Assembly (NCBI GenBank): GCA_046712825.1
Contig: JBKKCR010000094.1
Coordinates: forward strand, 1 to 9,205
Direction of reading: 5' to 3'
Origin: DATFGK01 sp046712825
GTDB taxonomy: Bacteria > Actinomycetota > AC-67
Length of the DNA: 9,205 nucleotides
The position numbers and the translations under genes are program-made. Below, piece by piece: positions 1 to 9,205 of this stretch (positions are counted from its first letter, which is position 1; the number at the start of each line of letters is the position of its first letter). The notes beneath the pieces are model-generated. The model did no database searches. It was not told where the DNA came from and was given only the letters and a program-made list of their open reading frames with translations.

Positions 1-1421
<1,421 letters not shown>

Positions 1422-1427
1422 GCGCGT

Positions 1428-1730
1428 TCACCATCTGAGGGTCTTGGCGTCGTCGACCGACGCGCTGGCCTTCCGGCGGAACACCGACATGATGATGGCG
1501 AGCCCGACCACGACCTCCGCTGCGGCGACGATCATCACGAAGAACGCGAGCACCTGTCCGTCGAGGTTGCCGTTCATGCGGGCGAACGTCACCAGCGTAA
1601 GGTTGACCGCGTTCAGCATCAGCTCGATCGACATGAAGATGATGATCGAGTTACGGCGCGTGAGGACCCCGACCACCCCGGTCGTGAACAGCATCGCCGC
1701 GAGCGCCAGGTACTGAGCGGGCTGGATCAA
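1428..1730 (-). CDS. nuoK: NADH-quinone oxidoreductase subunit K (NuoK)
   Basis: NuoK is a small three-helix membrane subunit related to MrpC. It helps form a half-channel of the proton path between NuoJ/NuoA and the antiporter-like subunits. The product is 100 residues, the normal length. Hydrophobic helices lie at about residues 2-22, 27-49 and 60-83. The two key membrane glutamates are present at Glu36 (FMSIELMLNAVNL) and Glu72 (VAAAEVVVGLAI), the same numbers as in E. coli. The start is TTG at 1730, giving MIQPAQYLAL. It overlaps the nuoJ stop as TTGA and has GGAG seven nt upstream. No ATG gives a family-length protein: the next Met, residue 13, would remove half of helix 1. The basic-acidic tail ending SVDDAKTLRW resembles actinobacterial NuoK proteins from memory. 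Its stop, TGA, is followed in the same frame by the nuoL start. Confidence 0.97.
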   Translation of the reverse strand: MIQPAQYLALAAMLFTTGVVGVLTRRNSIIIFMSIELMLNAVNLTLVTFARMNGNLDGQVLAFFVMIVAAAEVVVGLAIIMSVFRRKASASVDDAKTLRW

Positions 1731-2317
1731 CGCTCGTCTCCGATCTTCGCCTGCTCGCGCGCCGGCTCGCGTCCATCCGGCGTTGATTCGCCGATCAAGG
1801 AAGCGGTCTCCTCTTCCTCCCGGCGACGGCCGAGGACCATGGCCGCGATCGCAGCCACGATGAGGAGCACGGAGGCGACCTCGAACGGGAACATGTATTT
1901 CGTGAACAGGACGCGGCCGACGGCTTCGACGTTGCCGCCTTGGTTCGCAGCCTCGACGCCACGGAATTGCGACCCGCCGACCGTGGTGTGCAGCGTCCAG
2001 ACGGCGATGCCGGCGAAAGCGAGCCCGAGCACGATCGCCAGCGGGTACTGAAGCGGGATCCTCTCCTCGACGACGTCGTCGCGATCGACGCCGAGCAGCA
2101 TGATGACGAACAGGAACAGCACCATGATGGCCCCGGCGTAGACGATGACCTGCACTGCTGCCAGGAAGTGCGCGTCGAGCAGCACGTAGAAGACCGAAAG
2201 CGTGAAGAAGTTGAGGACGAGCAGCAGCGCACTGTGGATGGGATTCCGTGCGCGGATCATGAGGATCGCGCTCCCAAGAGACAGGAACGCCATGACCCAG
2301 AACACGTACTTCTCCAT
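1727..2317 (-). CDS. nuoJ: NADH-quinone oxidoreductase subunit J (NuoJ)
   Basis: NuoJ is the ND6-type membrane subunit of complex I, whose third helix takes part in coupling quinone chemistry to proton movement. The product is 196 residues. Five hydrophobic segments lie near 4-22, 28-48, 55-76, 91-110 and 142-163. The family signature is in helix 3, AAVQVIVYAGAIMVLFLFV (residues 53-71), where Tyr60 and the glycine at 62 mark the usual pi-bulge region. The loop at about 111-141 is polar and glycine-rich (SQFRGVEAANQGGN). After helix 5 comes a highly charged tail of about 34 residues (GRRREEEE..., residues 163-196). The ATG at 2317 has a strong AGGAAGG five nt upstream and lies 11 nt after the nuoI stop, the largest gap in the window. 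The 3' end overlaps nuoK by 4 nt. Confidence 0.97.
   Translation of the reverse strand: MEKYVFWVMAFLSLGSAILMIRARNPIHSALLLVLNFFTLSVFYVLLDAHFLAAVQVIVYAGAIMVLFLFVIMLLGVDRDDVVEERIPLQYPLAIVLGLAFAGIAVWTLHTTVGGSQFRGVEAANQGGNVEAVGRVLFTKYMFPFEVASVLLIVAAIAAMVLGRRREEEETASLIGESTPDGREPAREQAKIGDER
1738..1741 (-). promoter_or_regulatory. Ribosome binding site of nuoK (supports TTG start)
   Basis: The minus strand reads GGAG, seven nt before the TTG at 1730 and inside the end of nuoJ. With the TTGA overlap it supports the non-ATG start of nuoK. Confidence 0.6.
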
Positions 2318-2322
2318 CGCTT

Positions 2323-2329
2323 CCTTCCT
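2323..2329 (-). promoter_or_regulatory. Ribosome binding site of nuoJ
   Basis: The minus strand reads AGGAAGG, five nt before the nuoJ ATG. It fills most of the 11-nt gap after nuoI and its first base is part of the nuoI stop codon. Confidence 0.65.
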
Positions 2330-2898
2330 CAGTGATGCTGGATGTGCGAGGACTCGTCCTCGCGTTCCGCCCGGTCGGCGCTCGTGAGAACGGGGGTGCC
2401 GGCGAAGCCCCCGTAGTAGTTGATGCCACGTGCTGCGATCTCCTCGTCGGTGTGGGGCGGTGGCGTAGCGCCCGGCGGGAGGCTCGAAAGCAGCTGCTCC
2501 TTCGTGAAGATCAGTGTCTCGCGCGAGTCGTCGGCGAGCTCGTACTCGTTCGTCATCGTCAGCGCCCGAGTCGGGCACGCCTCGATGCAGAGTCCGCAGA
2601 AGATGCAGCGCAGATAGTTGATCTGGTAGTCGATGGCGAAACGCTCCCCGGGCGAGAACCGCGCTTCCGGCGTGTTGTCGGCACCCTGGACGTAGATCGC
2701 GTCGGCCGGGCACGCCCACGCGCACAGCTCGCAACCGATGCACTTCTCGAGCCCATCCTGATACCGGTTGAGCACGTGCCGGCCGTGGAAGCGAGGAGCC
2801 GTCGGTCGTTTCTCTTCCGGATACTGGGTCGTGACGGGACGCTTGAGCATGTGCTTCGCCGTAACGAAGAATCCCTTGAGGAGCTCAACGACGGCCAA
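2329..2898 (-). CDS. nuoI: NADH-quinone oxidoreductase subunit I (NuoI), 2x[4Fe-4S] ferredoxin subunit
   Basis: NuoI is the peripheral-arm ferredoxin-like subunit that carries clusters N6a and N6b between NuoG and the terminal cluster N2 in NuoB. With a start at 2898 the product is 189 residues. Two CxxCxxCxxxCP motifs are complete: Cys53/56/59/63 in CIGCELCAWACP and Cys98/101/104/108 in CIFCGLCIEACP. The N-terminal helix GFFVTAKHMLKRPVTTQYPE packs on the membrane arm in this family. The start is a judgement. The open frame runs up to another TTG at 2934, but the TTG at 2898 has GGGAGG five nt upstream and gives the expected short N-terminus. It overlaps nuoH by 14 nt. The core strongly recalls actinobacterial NuoI. 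Residues from about 141 on (proline-rich, then YYGGFAGTP, then an acidic and His-rich end SSHIQHH) form a tail beyond the conserved core. Confidence 0.96.
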   Translation of the reverse strand: MAVVELLKGFFVTAKHMLKRPVTTQYPEEKRPTAPRFHGRHVLNRYQDGLEKCIGCELCAWACPADAIYVQGADNTPEARFSPGERFAIDYQINYLRCIFCGLCIEACPTRALTMTNEYELADDSRETLIFTKEQLLSSLPPGATPPPHTDEEIAARGINYYGGFAGTPVLTSADRAEREDESSHIQHH

Positions 2899-4048
2899 AC
2901 GCGCCTCCCTCTTTGGCGGCGCGCAACGCCGCAAGGTTCTCGCGGGTCACCTTCCCGAGCACGACGACGGCGGCCAAGCCGAAGATGGGGCCTATCCAGG
3001 CGAGCAACGTCGCACGTTCGAATTCTTGTGGCAGCACGATCAGTGCGGCGGTGATCATCACCCACGCAAGGCCCGCGGGGATGAAGATCTTCCAACCGAT
3101 CTCCATCAGCCTGTCGTAGCGGATCCGTGGGATCGTGGCGCGGGCCCAGATGAAGAAGAAGATCAGCGCGCCCATCTTCCCCATGAACCACACCAGCGGC
3201 CACACCGGCTCGAGGAAGGGCAGGATCGGCCCCCGCCAGCCTCCGAGGAAGAGCGTCACGATCAGCGCCGAGGTCGTGATCACGTGCAGGTACTCGGCGA
3301 GGAAGAACATTGCGAACTTAATCCCGGAGTATTCGGTGTGGTATCCGGCGACGAGCTCGGTCTCCGCCTCAGGGAGATCGAACGGCGGGCGGTTGGTCTC
3401 CGCGAGCCCGGCCAGGAGGAACAGCAGGAACGCGGGGAACTGCGGAAGGATGAACCATCGCGGGATGAACCCGAGGTACGTACCGGCCTGAGCGTCGACG
3501 ATGCCGGACGTGGAAAGCGTCCCCGCCCATACCGTGACCGCAACCGCGGCGAGGCCGAGCCCCATCTCGTACGAGATCATCTGCGCCGTGGAGCGGACCG
3601 CGCCGAGCAGAGGATACGCGCTGCCCGAGGCCCACCCCGCCAGCACGACGCCGTAGACCATGAGCGATCCCATCGCGAGGAAGAAGAGCACCCCGATGTT
3701 CAGGTCGGCCAGCTGGAACGTGATCGTCCGGTCGCCGATGTGGAACCCCTTGCCCATGGGGACGATTGCGAACGCCATGAAGGCCGGGATCATTGAGAAC
3801 AACGGCGCCAGCGAGAAGACCGGCTCGTGGGCAGAGCTTGGCCGGAGGTCTTCCTTGAAGAAGAGCTTCACGCCGTCGGCGAGCGATTGCAGCATCCCGA
3901 AAGGCCCGACGCGGTTGGGCCCGATCCGCTGCTGCATGAAGGCGACGATCCGCCGCTCGACCCAGATCGTCATCATCACGCTGACGAGCAGGAAGCCGAA
4001 CACGACGACCGCTTTGATCGCCACGATGACGACGTCGAGCCAGTCCAT
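2885..4048 (-). CDS. nuoH: NADH-quinone oxidoreductase subunit H (NuoH)
   Basis: NuoH is the ND1-type membrane subunit. It joins the peripheral and membrane arms and forms much of the quinone entry tunnel. The product is 387 residues, longer than the roughly 325 of E. coli because of a C-terminal extension. Eight or nine hydrophobic segments are visible. Signatures present are ERRIVAFMQQRIGPNRVGPF (31-50), LADGVKLFFKED (56-67), the acidic quinone-site loop AETNRPPFDLPEAETELVAG (216-235) followed by YHTEYSGIKFA, and RATIPRIRYDRLM (303-315). After the usual last helices there is another hydrophobic stretch (about 346-365) and a basic tail ending GGAFGRR. The ATG at 4048 has GGAGAAGG upstream, with AAGG seven nt away, and starts 2 nt after the nuoG stop. 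The last codons overlap nuoI by 14 nt. Confidence 0.97.
   Translation of the reverse strand: MDWLDVVIVAIKAVVVFGFLLVSVMMTIWVERRIVAFMQQRIGPNRVGPFGMLQSLADGVKLFFKEDLRPSSAHEPVFSLAPLFSMIPAFMAFAIVPMGKGFHIGDRTITFQLADLNIGVLFFLAMGSLMVYGVVLAGWASGSAYPLLGAVRSTAQMISYEMGLGLAAVAVTVWAGTLSTSGIVDAQAGTYLGFIPRWFILPQFPAFLLFLLAGLAETNRPPFDLPEAETELVAGYHTEYSGIKFAMFFLAEYLHVITTSALIVTLFLGGWRGPILPFLEPVWPLVWFMGKMGALIFFFIWARATIPRIRYDRLMEIGWKIFIPAGLAWVMITAALIVLPQEFERATLLAWIGPIFGLAAVVVLGKVTRENLAALRAAKEGGAFGRR
2904..2909 (-). promoter_or_regulatory. Ribosome binding site of nuoI (decides the 2898 start)
   Basis: The minus strand reads GGGAGG, five nt before the TTG at 2898 and inside the 3' end of nuoH. It favours this start over the in-frame TTG twelve codons upstream at 2934. 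Confidence 0.7.
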
Positions 4049-4050
4049 CG

Positions 4051-6526
4051 TCAGACCTTCTCCACCGTCACGAGCGTGATCGGCTCCCCCACGTCGAGCA
4101 GGGAGAAACCGCACGCCCCGATGTTGTTCGCCGGCACGAACACGCAACGATCGGCGAGCGCACCGATGCGCGCCGGGGCCTCGATCGAGCCGCACGCCGA
4201 TTCAACCCGCACCCGATCCCCGGCAGCGACGCCGAGGCGCTCCGCGTCGGCCCGGCCGATCTCGACGAACGCTCCCTCGGAGGTCTCGAGCAGGTCGGTC
4301 GCGCCGATCAGCATCGTTCCAGCGTCGAGCAACAGCGGGTAGGTAAGCAGCGTGAACGGCCGGTGCTCGTCGAGGCGGCGCAGATGCGGCGGGGACATAT
4401 CGACACGCGAGCGCTCCTGCTCGTCGCGCTGAAGGGAGCGCATCTCGCGGCGCAGCTCGATCAAGGTTCTCGGGAAGCCGACCCCGGCCTCGTTCGCGAG
4501 GAGACTGAGGATCTGCCAGTCGGCTTGCGATACGCCGGCCGGTGTTACCGCCGGCGCGAACCCTTGCGCGCGGCCTTCCCAATTCGTGAGCGTGCCCTCG
4601 CGCTCCGCGAAGGCGTTCGCCGGAAGCACGACGTGCGCCCGCCGGCTGGACTCGGTCAGAAGGAGGTCTTGAGCGACGACGAAAGGTGCCCGCTCCAAGG
4701 CCCGACGCCCGAGCGTGGCGTCCCCGAAGTCGGTGGCGGGATCGACGCCCGCCAGCAGCAAGAACCCGAGTTCCGCCGAGGCCTCGAGGATCGCGCGGGC
4801 GTCGCGGCCCGGCGACGCCGGGATCGTGCCGCCCCACACCTGCTCGACCTCGGCGCGCGCGGCGGCGTCGTCCACCCTTCGGCCGCCGGGCAACAGCCGC
4901 GGGTGCACGCCGGCCTCCAAGCCTCCGCGGACGGCGGCGCGGCGCGGCAGCCACACGAAGCGGGTGCCGAGCGAGAGCGACAGGTTCCACGCGGCCGCGA
5001 GAGCGCCGGGAGACTGCGCCAGCCGGTCGCCGCAGATGATCACGGCGTCGGGGCCGGCAGAGGCCAGCGCGTCGGCCAGCGCCCCGATATCGCCTGCCGA
5101 CGCCCGCGACTGGTCGAGCAGCGTCGTGGCGTTCGGCCCCGACGCCGCAGCACGAAGGGTCTCGTCGACGCCTTCGAACCCACGCGCCGCGAGCTCGGAC
5201 GCGATCCCCAAAATGACCCCGGCCTCGGTACCCGGTGGGCAGAGCACGGAACGGCCCCGCGTCCGCCCGCCGAGCGCCGTCTTGCGGGCGCCGATCTCGA
5301 AGACCACCGCCCCGCGCCTGGTGGCCGCCTTATGAACGCGGAGAAACACGATCGGAGATTCCTGTTGCAGGTCGGAGCCGACCACGACGATCGCCTTCGC
5401 GCTCTCGAGGTCGCCGTACGAGGTCCCAACGCCGGAAACGATCTGCTCGAGGACCGAGTCTTCCTCCGCCGATCCGGCGCGCATCCGCTGGTCGATGTCG
5501 TTCGTGCCCAACACCGTGCGCGCGAAGCGCGACAACGCGTATGCGTCCTCGTCGGCGAGGCGCCCGCCGGAGAGCGCTGCCGTCGGCGTCCCGGCGCGCT
5601 TGGCACCGTCGAGGCGTTCGATCACGACACGGATCGCCTCGGCCCACGAGACGGCGACGAACTCTCCCTCCTTGCGCACGAGCGGTTCGGAGATCCGTTC
5701 GGGACGCTGGACGTAGGCGAAGCCGAAGCGGCCCTTGTCGCAGCTCCAGACCTCGTTCACTTCGGCGTTGTCCGCGGCGAGCACGCGAACGATCTGGTCG
5801 CGGCGCGTCTGGACGACCGTGTTGCATCCCGCGGAGCACTGGTTGCACACGCTCGGCGAGGAAACCATGTCGAACGGCCGCGCCTTGAACCGGAACTGCG
5901 AGCCGGTGAGCGCGCCGACCGGACAGATCTGGATGACGTTGCCGGAGAAGACACTTTCGTACGGCTCGTCCTCGAAGATCGCGACCTGCTCGAGAGCGCC
6001 TCGCTCGAAGAGCTCGATGAACGGATCACCGGAGATCTCGTCGGCGAAGCGGGTGCACCGCGCGCACAGCACGCAGCGCTCGCGGTCGAGGTAGACCAAC
6101 GGGCTGATCGGGACCGGCTTCACGAAGCGGCGCTTCTGATCGATGAAGCGGCTGCCGCCTGGGCCGTAGGCGAGCGCTTGGTCCTGCAGCGGGCACTCGC
6201 CGCCTTTGTCGCACATGGGGCAGTCGAGCGGATGGTTGATCAGCAGCAGCTCGAGCACACCCTCCTGCGAATCGGCCGCCATCTCGGAGGTGAACTGTGT
6301 CTTCACGATCATCCCCGCGGTCACCGGCGTCGTGCAGGCCGTGAGCGGCTTGCGTTGCCCCTCGACCTCGACCAGGCACTGCCGGCACGCCCCGAGCGGC
6401 GCCAGGTACGGGTGATCGCAGAAACGTGGGATGTAGGTACCGATCCCCTCCGCCGCACGGATGATGAGCGTCCCGTCGGGGACGGTGACCTCCCGGCCGT
6501 CGATGGTGAGCGTCACCGGCTTGCGC

Positions 6527-6537
<11 letters not shown>
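4051..6537 (-). CDS. nuoG: NADH-quinone oxidoreductase subunit G (NuoG), multi-cluster iron-sulfur subunit
   Basis: NuoG is the largest peripheral-arm subunit and passes electrons from NuoF to NuoI. The product is 828 residues. The N-terminal [2Fe-2S] domain has N1b ligands Cys40, Cys51, Cys54 and Cys68. N5 ligands are His102, Cys106, Cys109 and Cys115 (NHPLDCPMCDKGGECPLQD). N4 ligands are Cys155, Cys158, Cys161 and Cys205. A further set, Cys231/234/238 (CNQCSAGC) and Cys266, fits cluster N7, which only some bacteria keep. From about 224 the protein is a molybdopterin-oxidoreductase-like fold that in this family no longer binds cofactor; it includes VVLPANAFAEREGTLTNWEG near 636-655 and a C-terminal barrel near 765-828 (LGVAAGDRVRVES). 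The start is TTG at 6537. AAGGGG lies seven nt upstream, and the conserved KPVTLTIDGREVTVPDGT begins at residue 6. A GTG at codon 8 (6516) is the alternative but would remove most of the first strand. It overlaps nuoF by 11 nt. Confidence 0.97.
4056..4063 (-). promoter_or_regulatory. Ribosome binding site of nuoH
   Basis: The minus strand reads GGAGAAGG, ending seven nt before the nuoH ATG at 4048 and lying within the last codons of nuoG (Glu-Lys-Val). Confidence 0.6.
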
Positions 6538-7809
<1,272 letters not shown>

Positions 7810-7813
<4 letters not shown>

Positions 7814-8400
7814 CGCGGCGCCTCCACGCCGGACATCCGGCGGTTCATCTCGGAGAAGTCGGGCGGTGCGTCTCCGCGCGCCCCCGGTGGCGGCGTGCCG
7901 CCGGCGCGGAGCCCACGGACGATCTCGACGAGCGCGTCGGCGCCCAGGCCTTCGTAGTTCTCGTAGTTGACCGAAACGACCGGCGCCCCGTCGCAGGCGC
8001 ACAGACACTCGACCTCCTCGAGCGAGACCAGCCCGTCGGACGTCGTGCCGCCGCAGCCGATCCCGCATTCCTGCTCGAGTGCCTGCTTGACCTCGTTCGC
8101 GCCGGCGAGCGTGCACGACGGCTGCGTGCAGATGCTTACCAGCCAGCGACCTTGCGGGTGCCGCTTGAACATCGTGTAGAAGGTTGAAACCGCTGCGACT
8201 TCCGCGCGCGTCAGCCCAAGCAGATCGGCGATCTCCCCGGTCGCCTCTTTGGAAACGTAACCCTGCTCCCCTTGCGCGAGATACAGCAGCGGCAGCAACG
8301 CGCTCTGAGAGCGACCTTCGGGGTAGCGCGCGATCAGCTTCCGCGCCGAGGCGTGGAACCTCGCGGAGAGCGGCGGAGCGCCTCCGTTCCCGTTCGTCAT
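7810..8400 (-). CDS. nuoE: NADH-quinone oxidoreductase subunit E (NuoE), [2Fe-2S] thioredoxin-like subunit
   Basis: NuoE binds cluster N1a beside NuoF in the NADH dehydrogenase module. The product is 196 residues. An N-terminal helical bundle (about 15-80, with QSALLPLLYLAQGEQGYVS and VSTFYTMFKRHPQGR) precedes a thioredoxin-like domain. Likely N1a ligands are Cys91 and Cys96 (CTQPSC), and Cys132 and Cys136 (ECLCACDGAPVV). Three further cysteines are present: Cys134 inside the second motif, where many homologues have glycine or alanine, and Cys112/Cys116 (CGIGC). The ATG at 8400 overlaps the nuoD stop as ATGA. The same frame stays open further upstream inside nuoD, but that extension is arginine-rich, lacks family similarity and is a shadow of nuoD. 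The Shine-Dalgarno match is only a G-rich GGGGTGG four nt upstream. The tail after about residue 166 is Gly/Pro-rich (AGGTPPPGARGDAPP) and unlikely to be folded. Confidence 0.97.
7821..7825 (-). promoter_or_regulatory. Ribosome binding site of nuoF
   Basis: The minus strand reads a consensus GGAGG, seven nt before the nuoF ATG at 7813, embedded in the 3' end of nuoE. It is among the best Shine-Dalgarno matches in the window, along with nuoI and nuoJ. Confidence 0.7.
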
Positions 8401-9205
8401 CGGTCCACCCCGCCCATGACCGGATCCACACTCGCGACCGCCGCGATCACGTCCGCGATCAGGCTGCCGCGCACCATGTGCGGGACGCTCTGGAGGTTGA
8501 TGAAAGAAGGGTCGCGCACGTGCACGCGCCACGGCTTCGGGCCGCCGGTCGACACGACGTGGTACCCGAGCTCGCCGCGCGGAGACTCGATCGGGACGTA
8601 CACCTCGCCGACCGGAACCTTGAAGCCTTCGGTGACGAGCTTGAAGTGGTGGATCAGCGCTTCCATCGACTCGCCCATGATCTTGCGGATGTAGTCGGGC
8701 GAGTTCCCGAGCCCGTCGGGGCCGAGCTGAAGCTGAGCCGGCCACGCGATCTTCGGATCCTCGACCATGACACGCCCGCCGGGCAGGTCGTCGATCACCT
8801 GCCGGACGATGCGCAGCGACTGGCGCATCTCGGCGAGCCGCACCACGTAGCGACCGAAGCAGTCGCTCGCGTCGTGCGTCGGCACGTCGAACTCGTAGCG
8901 CTCGTACCCGCAGTACGGCTGCGACTTGCGCAGGTCGTGCGCCACACCGGAGGCGCGCAGCATGGGGCCCGTGACCCCGAGCGCGAGCGCGGTGGCGGCG
9001 TCGAGCCGACCGATCCCTTTGTTCCGGTCGAGCCAGACCGGGTTGTTCGAAAGGAGGTTCTCGTAATCGTTGAGCTTTCGCGGGAAGTCGTCGATGAACG
9101 CGCGCACCTGGTCGAGCGCCCCATCGGGAAGATCCTGGATGACGCCGCCCGGGCGGATGAACGCGTGGTTCATACGCAAGCCGGTGATGAGCTCGAACAG
9201 GCCGA
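8397..9205 (-). CDS. nuoD: NADH-quinone oxidoreductase subunit D (NuoD), 5' end cut by window edge
   Basis: NuoD is the 49-kDa-type peripheral subunit, descended from the large subunit of [NiFe] hydrogenases, that lines the quinone pocket with NuoB and NuoH. The frame is open to the right edge; 268 residues are readable, beginning GLFELITGLRMNHAFIRPGG. The family is usually about 400-440 residues, so roughly the first third, including the quinone-binding His and Tyr, lies outside. Recognisable segments are ASGVAHDLRKSQPYCGYERY, IESPRGELGYHVVSTG, INLQSVPHMVRGSLIADVIA and the C-terminus DPVMGGVDR. That last segment replaces the metal-binding DPCxxC of hydrogenases, as expected for a NuoD without a nickel site. 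The TTG at 9179 and ATG at 9173 are internal codons, not starts, because conserved sequence continues upstream. Whether nuoC is fused to it cannot be seen. The stop overlaps nuoE by 4 nt. Confidence 0.97.
   Translation of the reverse strand, partial: GLFELITGLRMNHAFIRPGGVIQDLPDGALDQVRAFIDDFPRKLNDYENLLSNNPVWLDRNKGIGRLDAATALALGVTGPMLRASGVAHDLRKSQPYCGYERYEFDVPTHDASDCFGRYVVRLAEMRQSLRIVRQVIDDLPGGRVMVEDPKIAWPAQLQLGPDGLGNSPDYIRKIMGESMEALIHHFKLVTEGFKVPVGEVYVPIESPRGELGYHVVSTGGPKPWRVHVRDPSFINLQSVPHMVRGSLIADVIAAVASVDPVMGGVDR

Noticed and set aside
2899..2934. An upstream TTG at 2934 as the start of nuoI.
   Set aside because: It would add twelve residues (RRCAPPKREAR-like) unlike the family and deepen the overlap with nuoH to 50 nt; the TTG at 2898 has a good GGGAGG just upstream.
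8401..8745. A possible 115-residue N-terminal extension of NuoE.
   Set aside because: The extension lies wholly within nuoD in another frame, is Arg-rich and unlike any NuoE. The ATG at 8400, overlapping the nuoD stop, gives a family-length protein.
9171..9179. The TTG at 9179 or ATG at 9173 as the start of nuoD.
   Set aside because: The conserved NuoD sequence LFELITGLRMNH runs straight through these codons and out of the window, so the gene starts beyond the right edge.

Overview
The window is an internal piece of one operon on the minus strand. It holds nine consecutive genes for the proton-pumping NADH:quinone oxidoreductase (respiratory complex I, NDH-1), in the classical bacterial order nuoD-E-F-G-H-I-J-K-L. 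Read on the minus strand, from high to low coordinates, nuoD lacks its 5' end at the right edge and nuoL lacks its 3' end at the left edge. The seven genes between them are complete and show no frameshift or internal stop.

Organism: the DNA is GC-rich and codon third positions are mostly G or C. Several stretches resemble the actinobacterial versions of these subunits as I remember them: the NuoI core (EKRPTAPRFHGRH, EKCIGCELCAWACPADAIYV, TMTNEYELADD), the NuoD segment DLRKSQPYCGYE, and the NuoK tail with SVDDAKTLRW. A member of Actinomycetota or a related deep-branching high-GC lineage is the best guess. This is family-level inference, not a species call.

Layout on the minus strand: nuoD (9205-8397, partial), nuoE (8400-7810), nuoF (7813-6527), nuoG (6537-4051), nuoH (4048-2885), nuoI (2898-2329), nuoJ (2317-1727), nuoK (1730-1428), nuoL (1421-1, partial). 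Genes overlap by 4 to 14 nt or are separated by 2 to 11 nt. Only 19 nt of the window are non-coding, so there is no room for a promoter, terminator or extra gene between them. Three starts are TTG (nuoG, nuoI, nuoK), one is GTG (nuoL), and all eight visible stops are TGA. This packing suggests translational coupling along one polycistronic mRNA.

How the genes work together: NuoE, NuoF and NuoG form the NADH-oxidising arm. FMN sits in NuoF, and electrons pass through clusters N3, N1b, N4 and N5, with N1a and N7 off the main line. NuoI (N6a, N6b) and NuoD, with NuoB and NuoC outside the window, carry electrons to the quinone pocket at the NuoD/NuoB/NuoH interface. NuoH, NuoJ, NuoK and NuoL belong to the membrane arm that pumps protons. 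All cluster-ligand cysteines and the main membrane carboxylates and lysines are present in the parts that can be read, so the enzyme looks functional.

I found no mobile element, CRISPR array, RNA gene or unrelated accessory gene. The observations worth a second look are modest: start-codon and junction architecture, extra cysteines in NuoE, the N7 motif in NuoG, and C-terminal tails on NuoE, NuoI and NuoJ.
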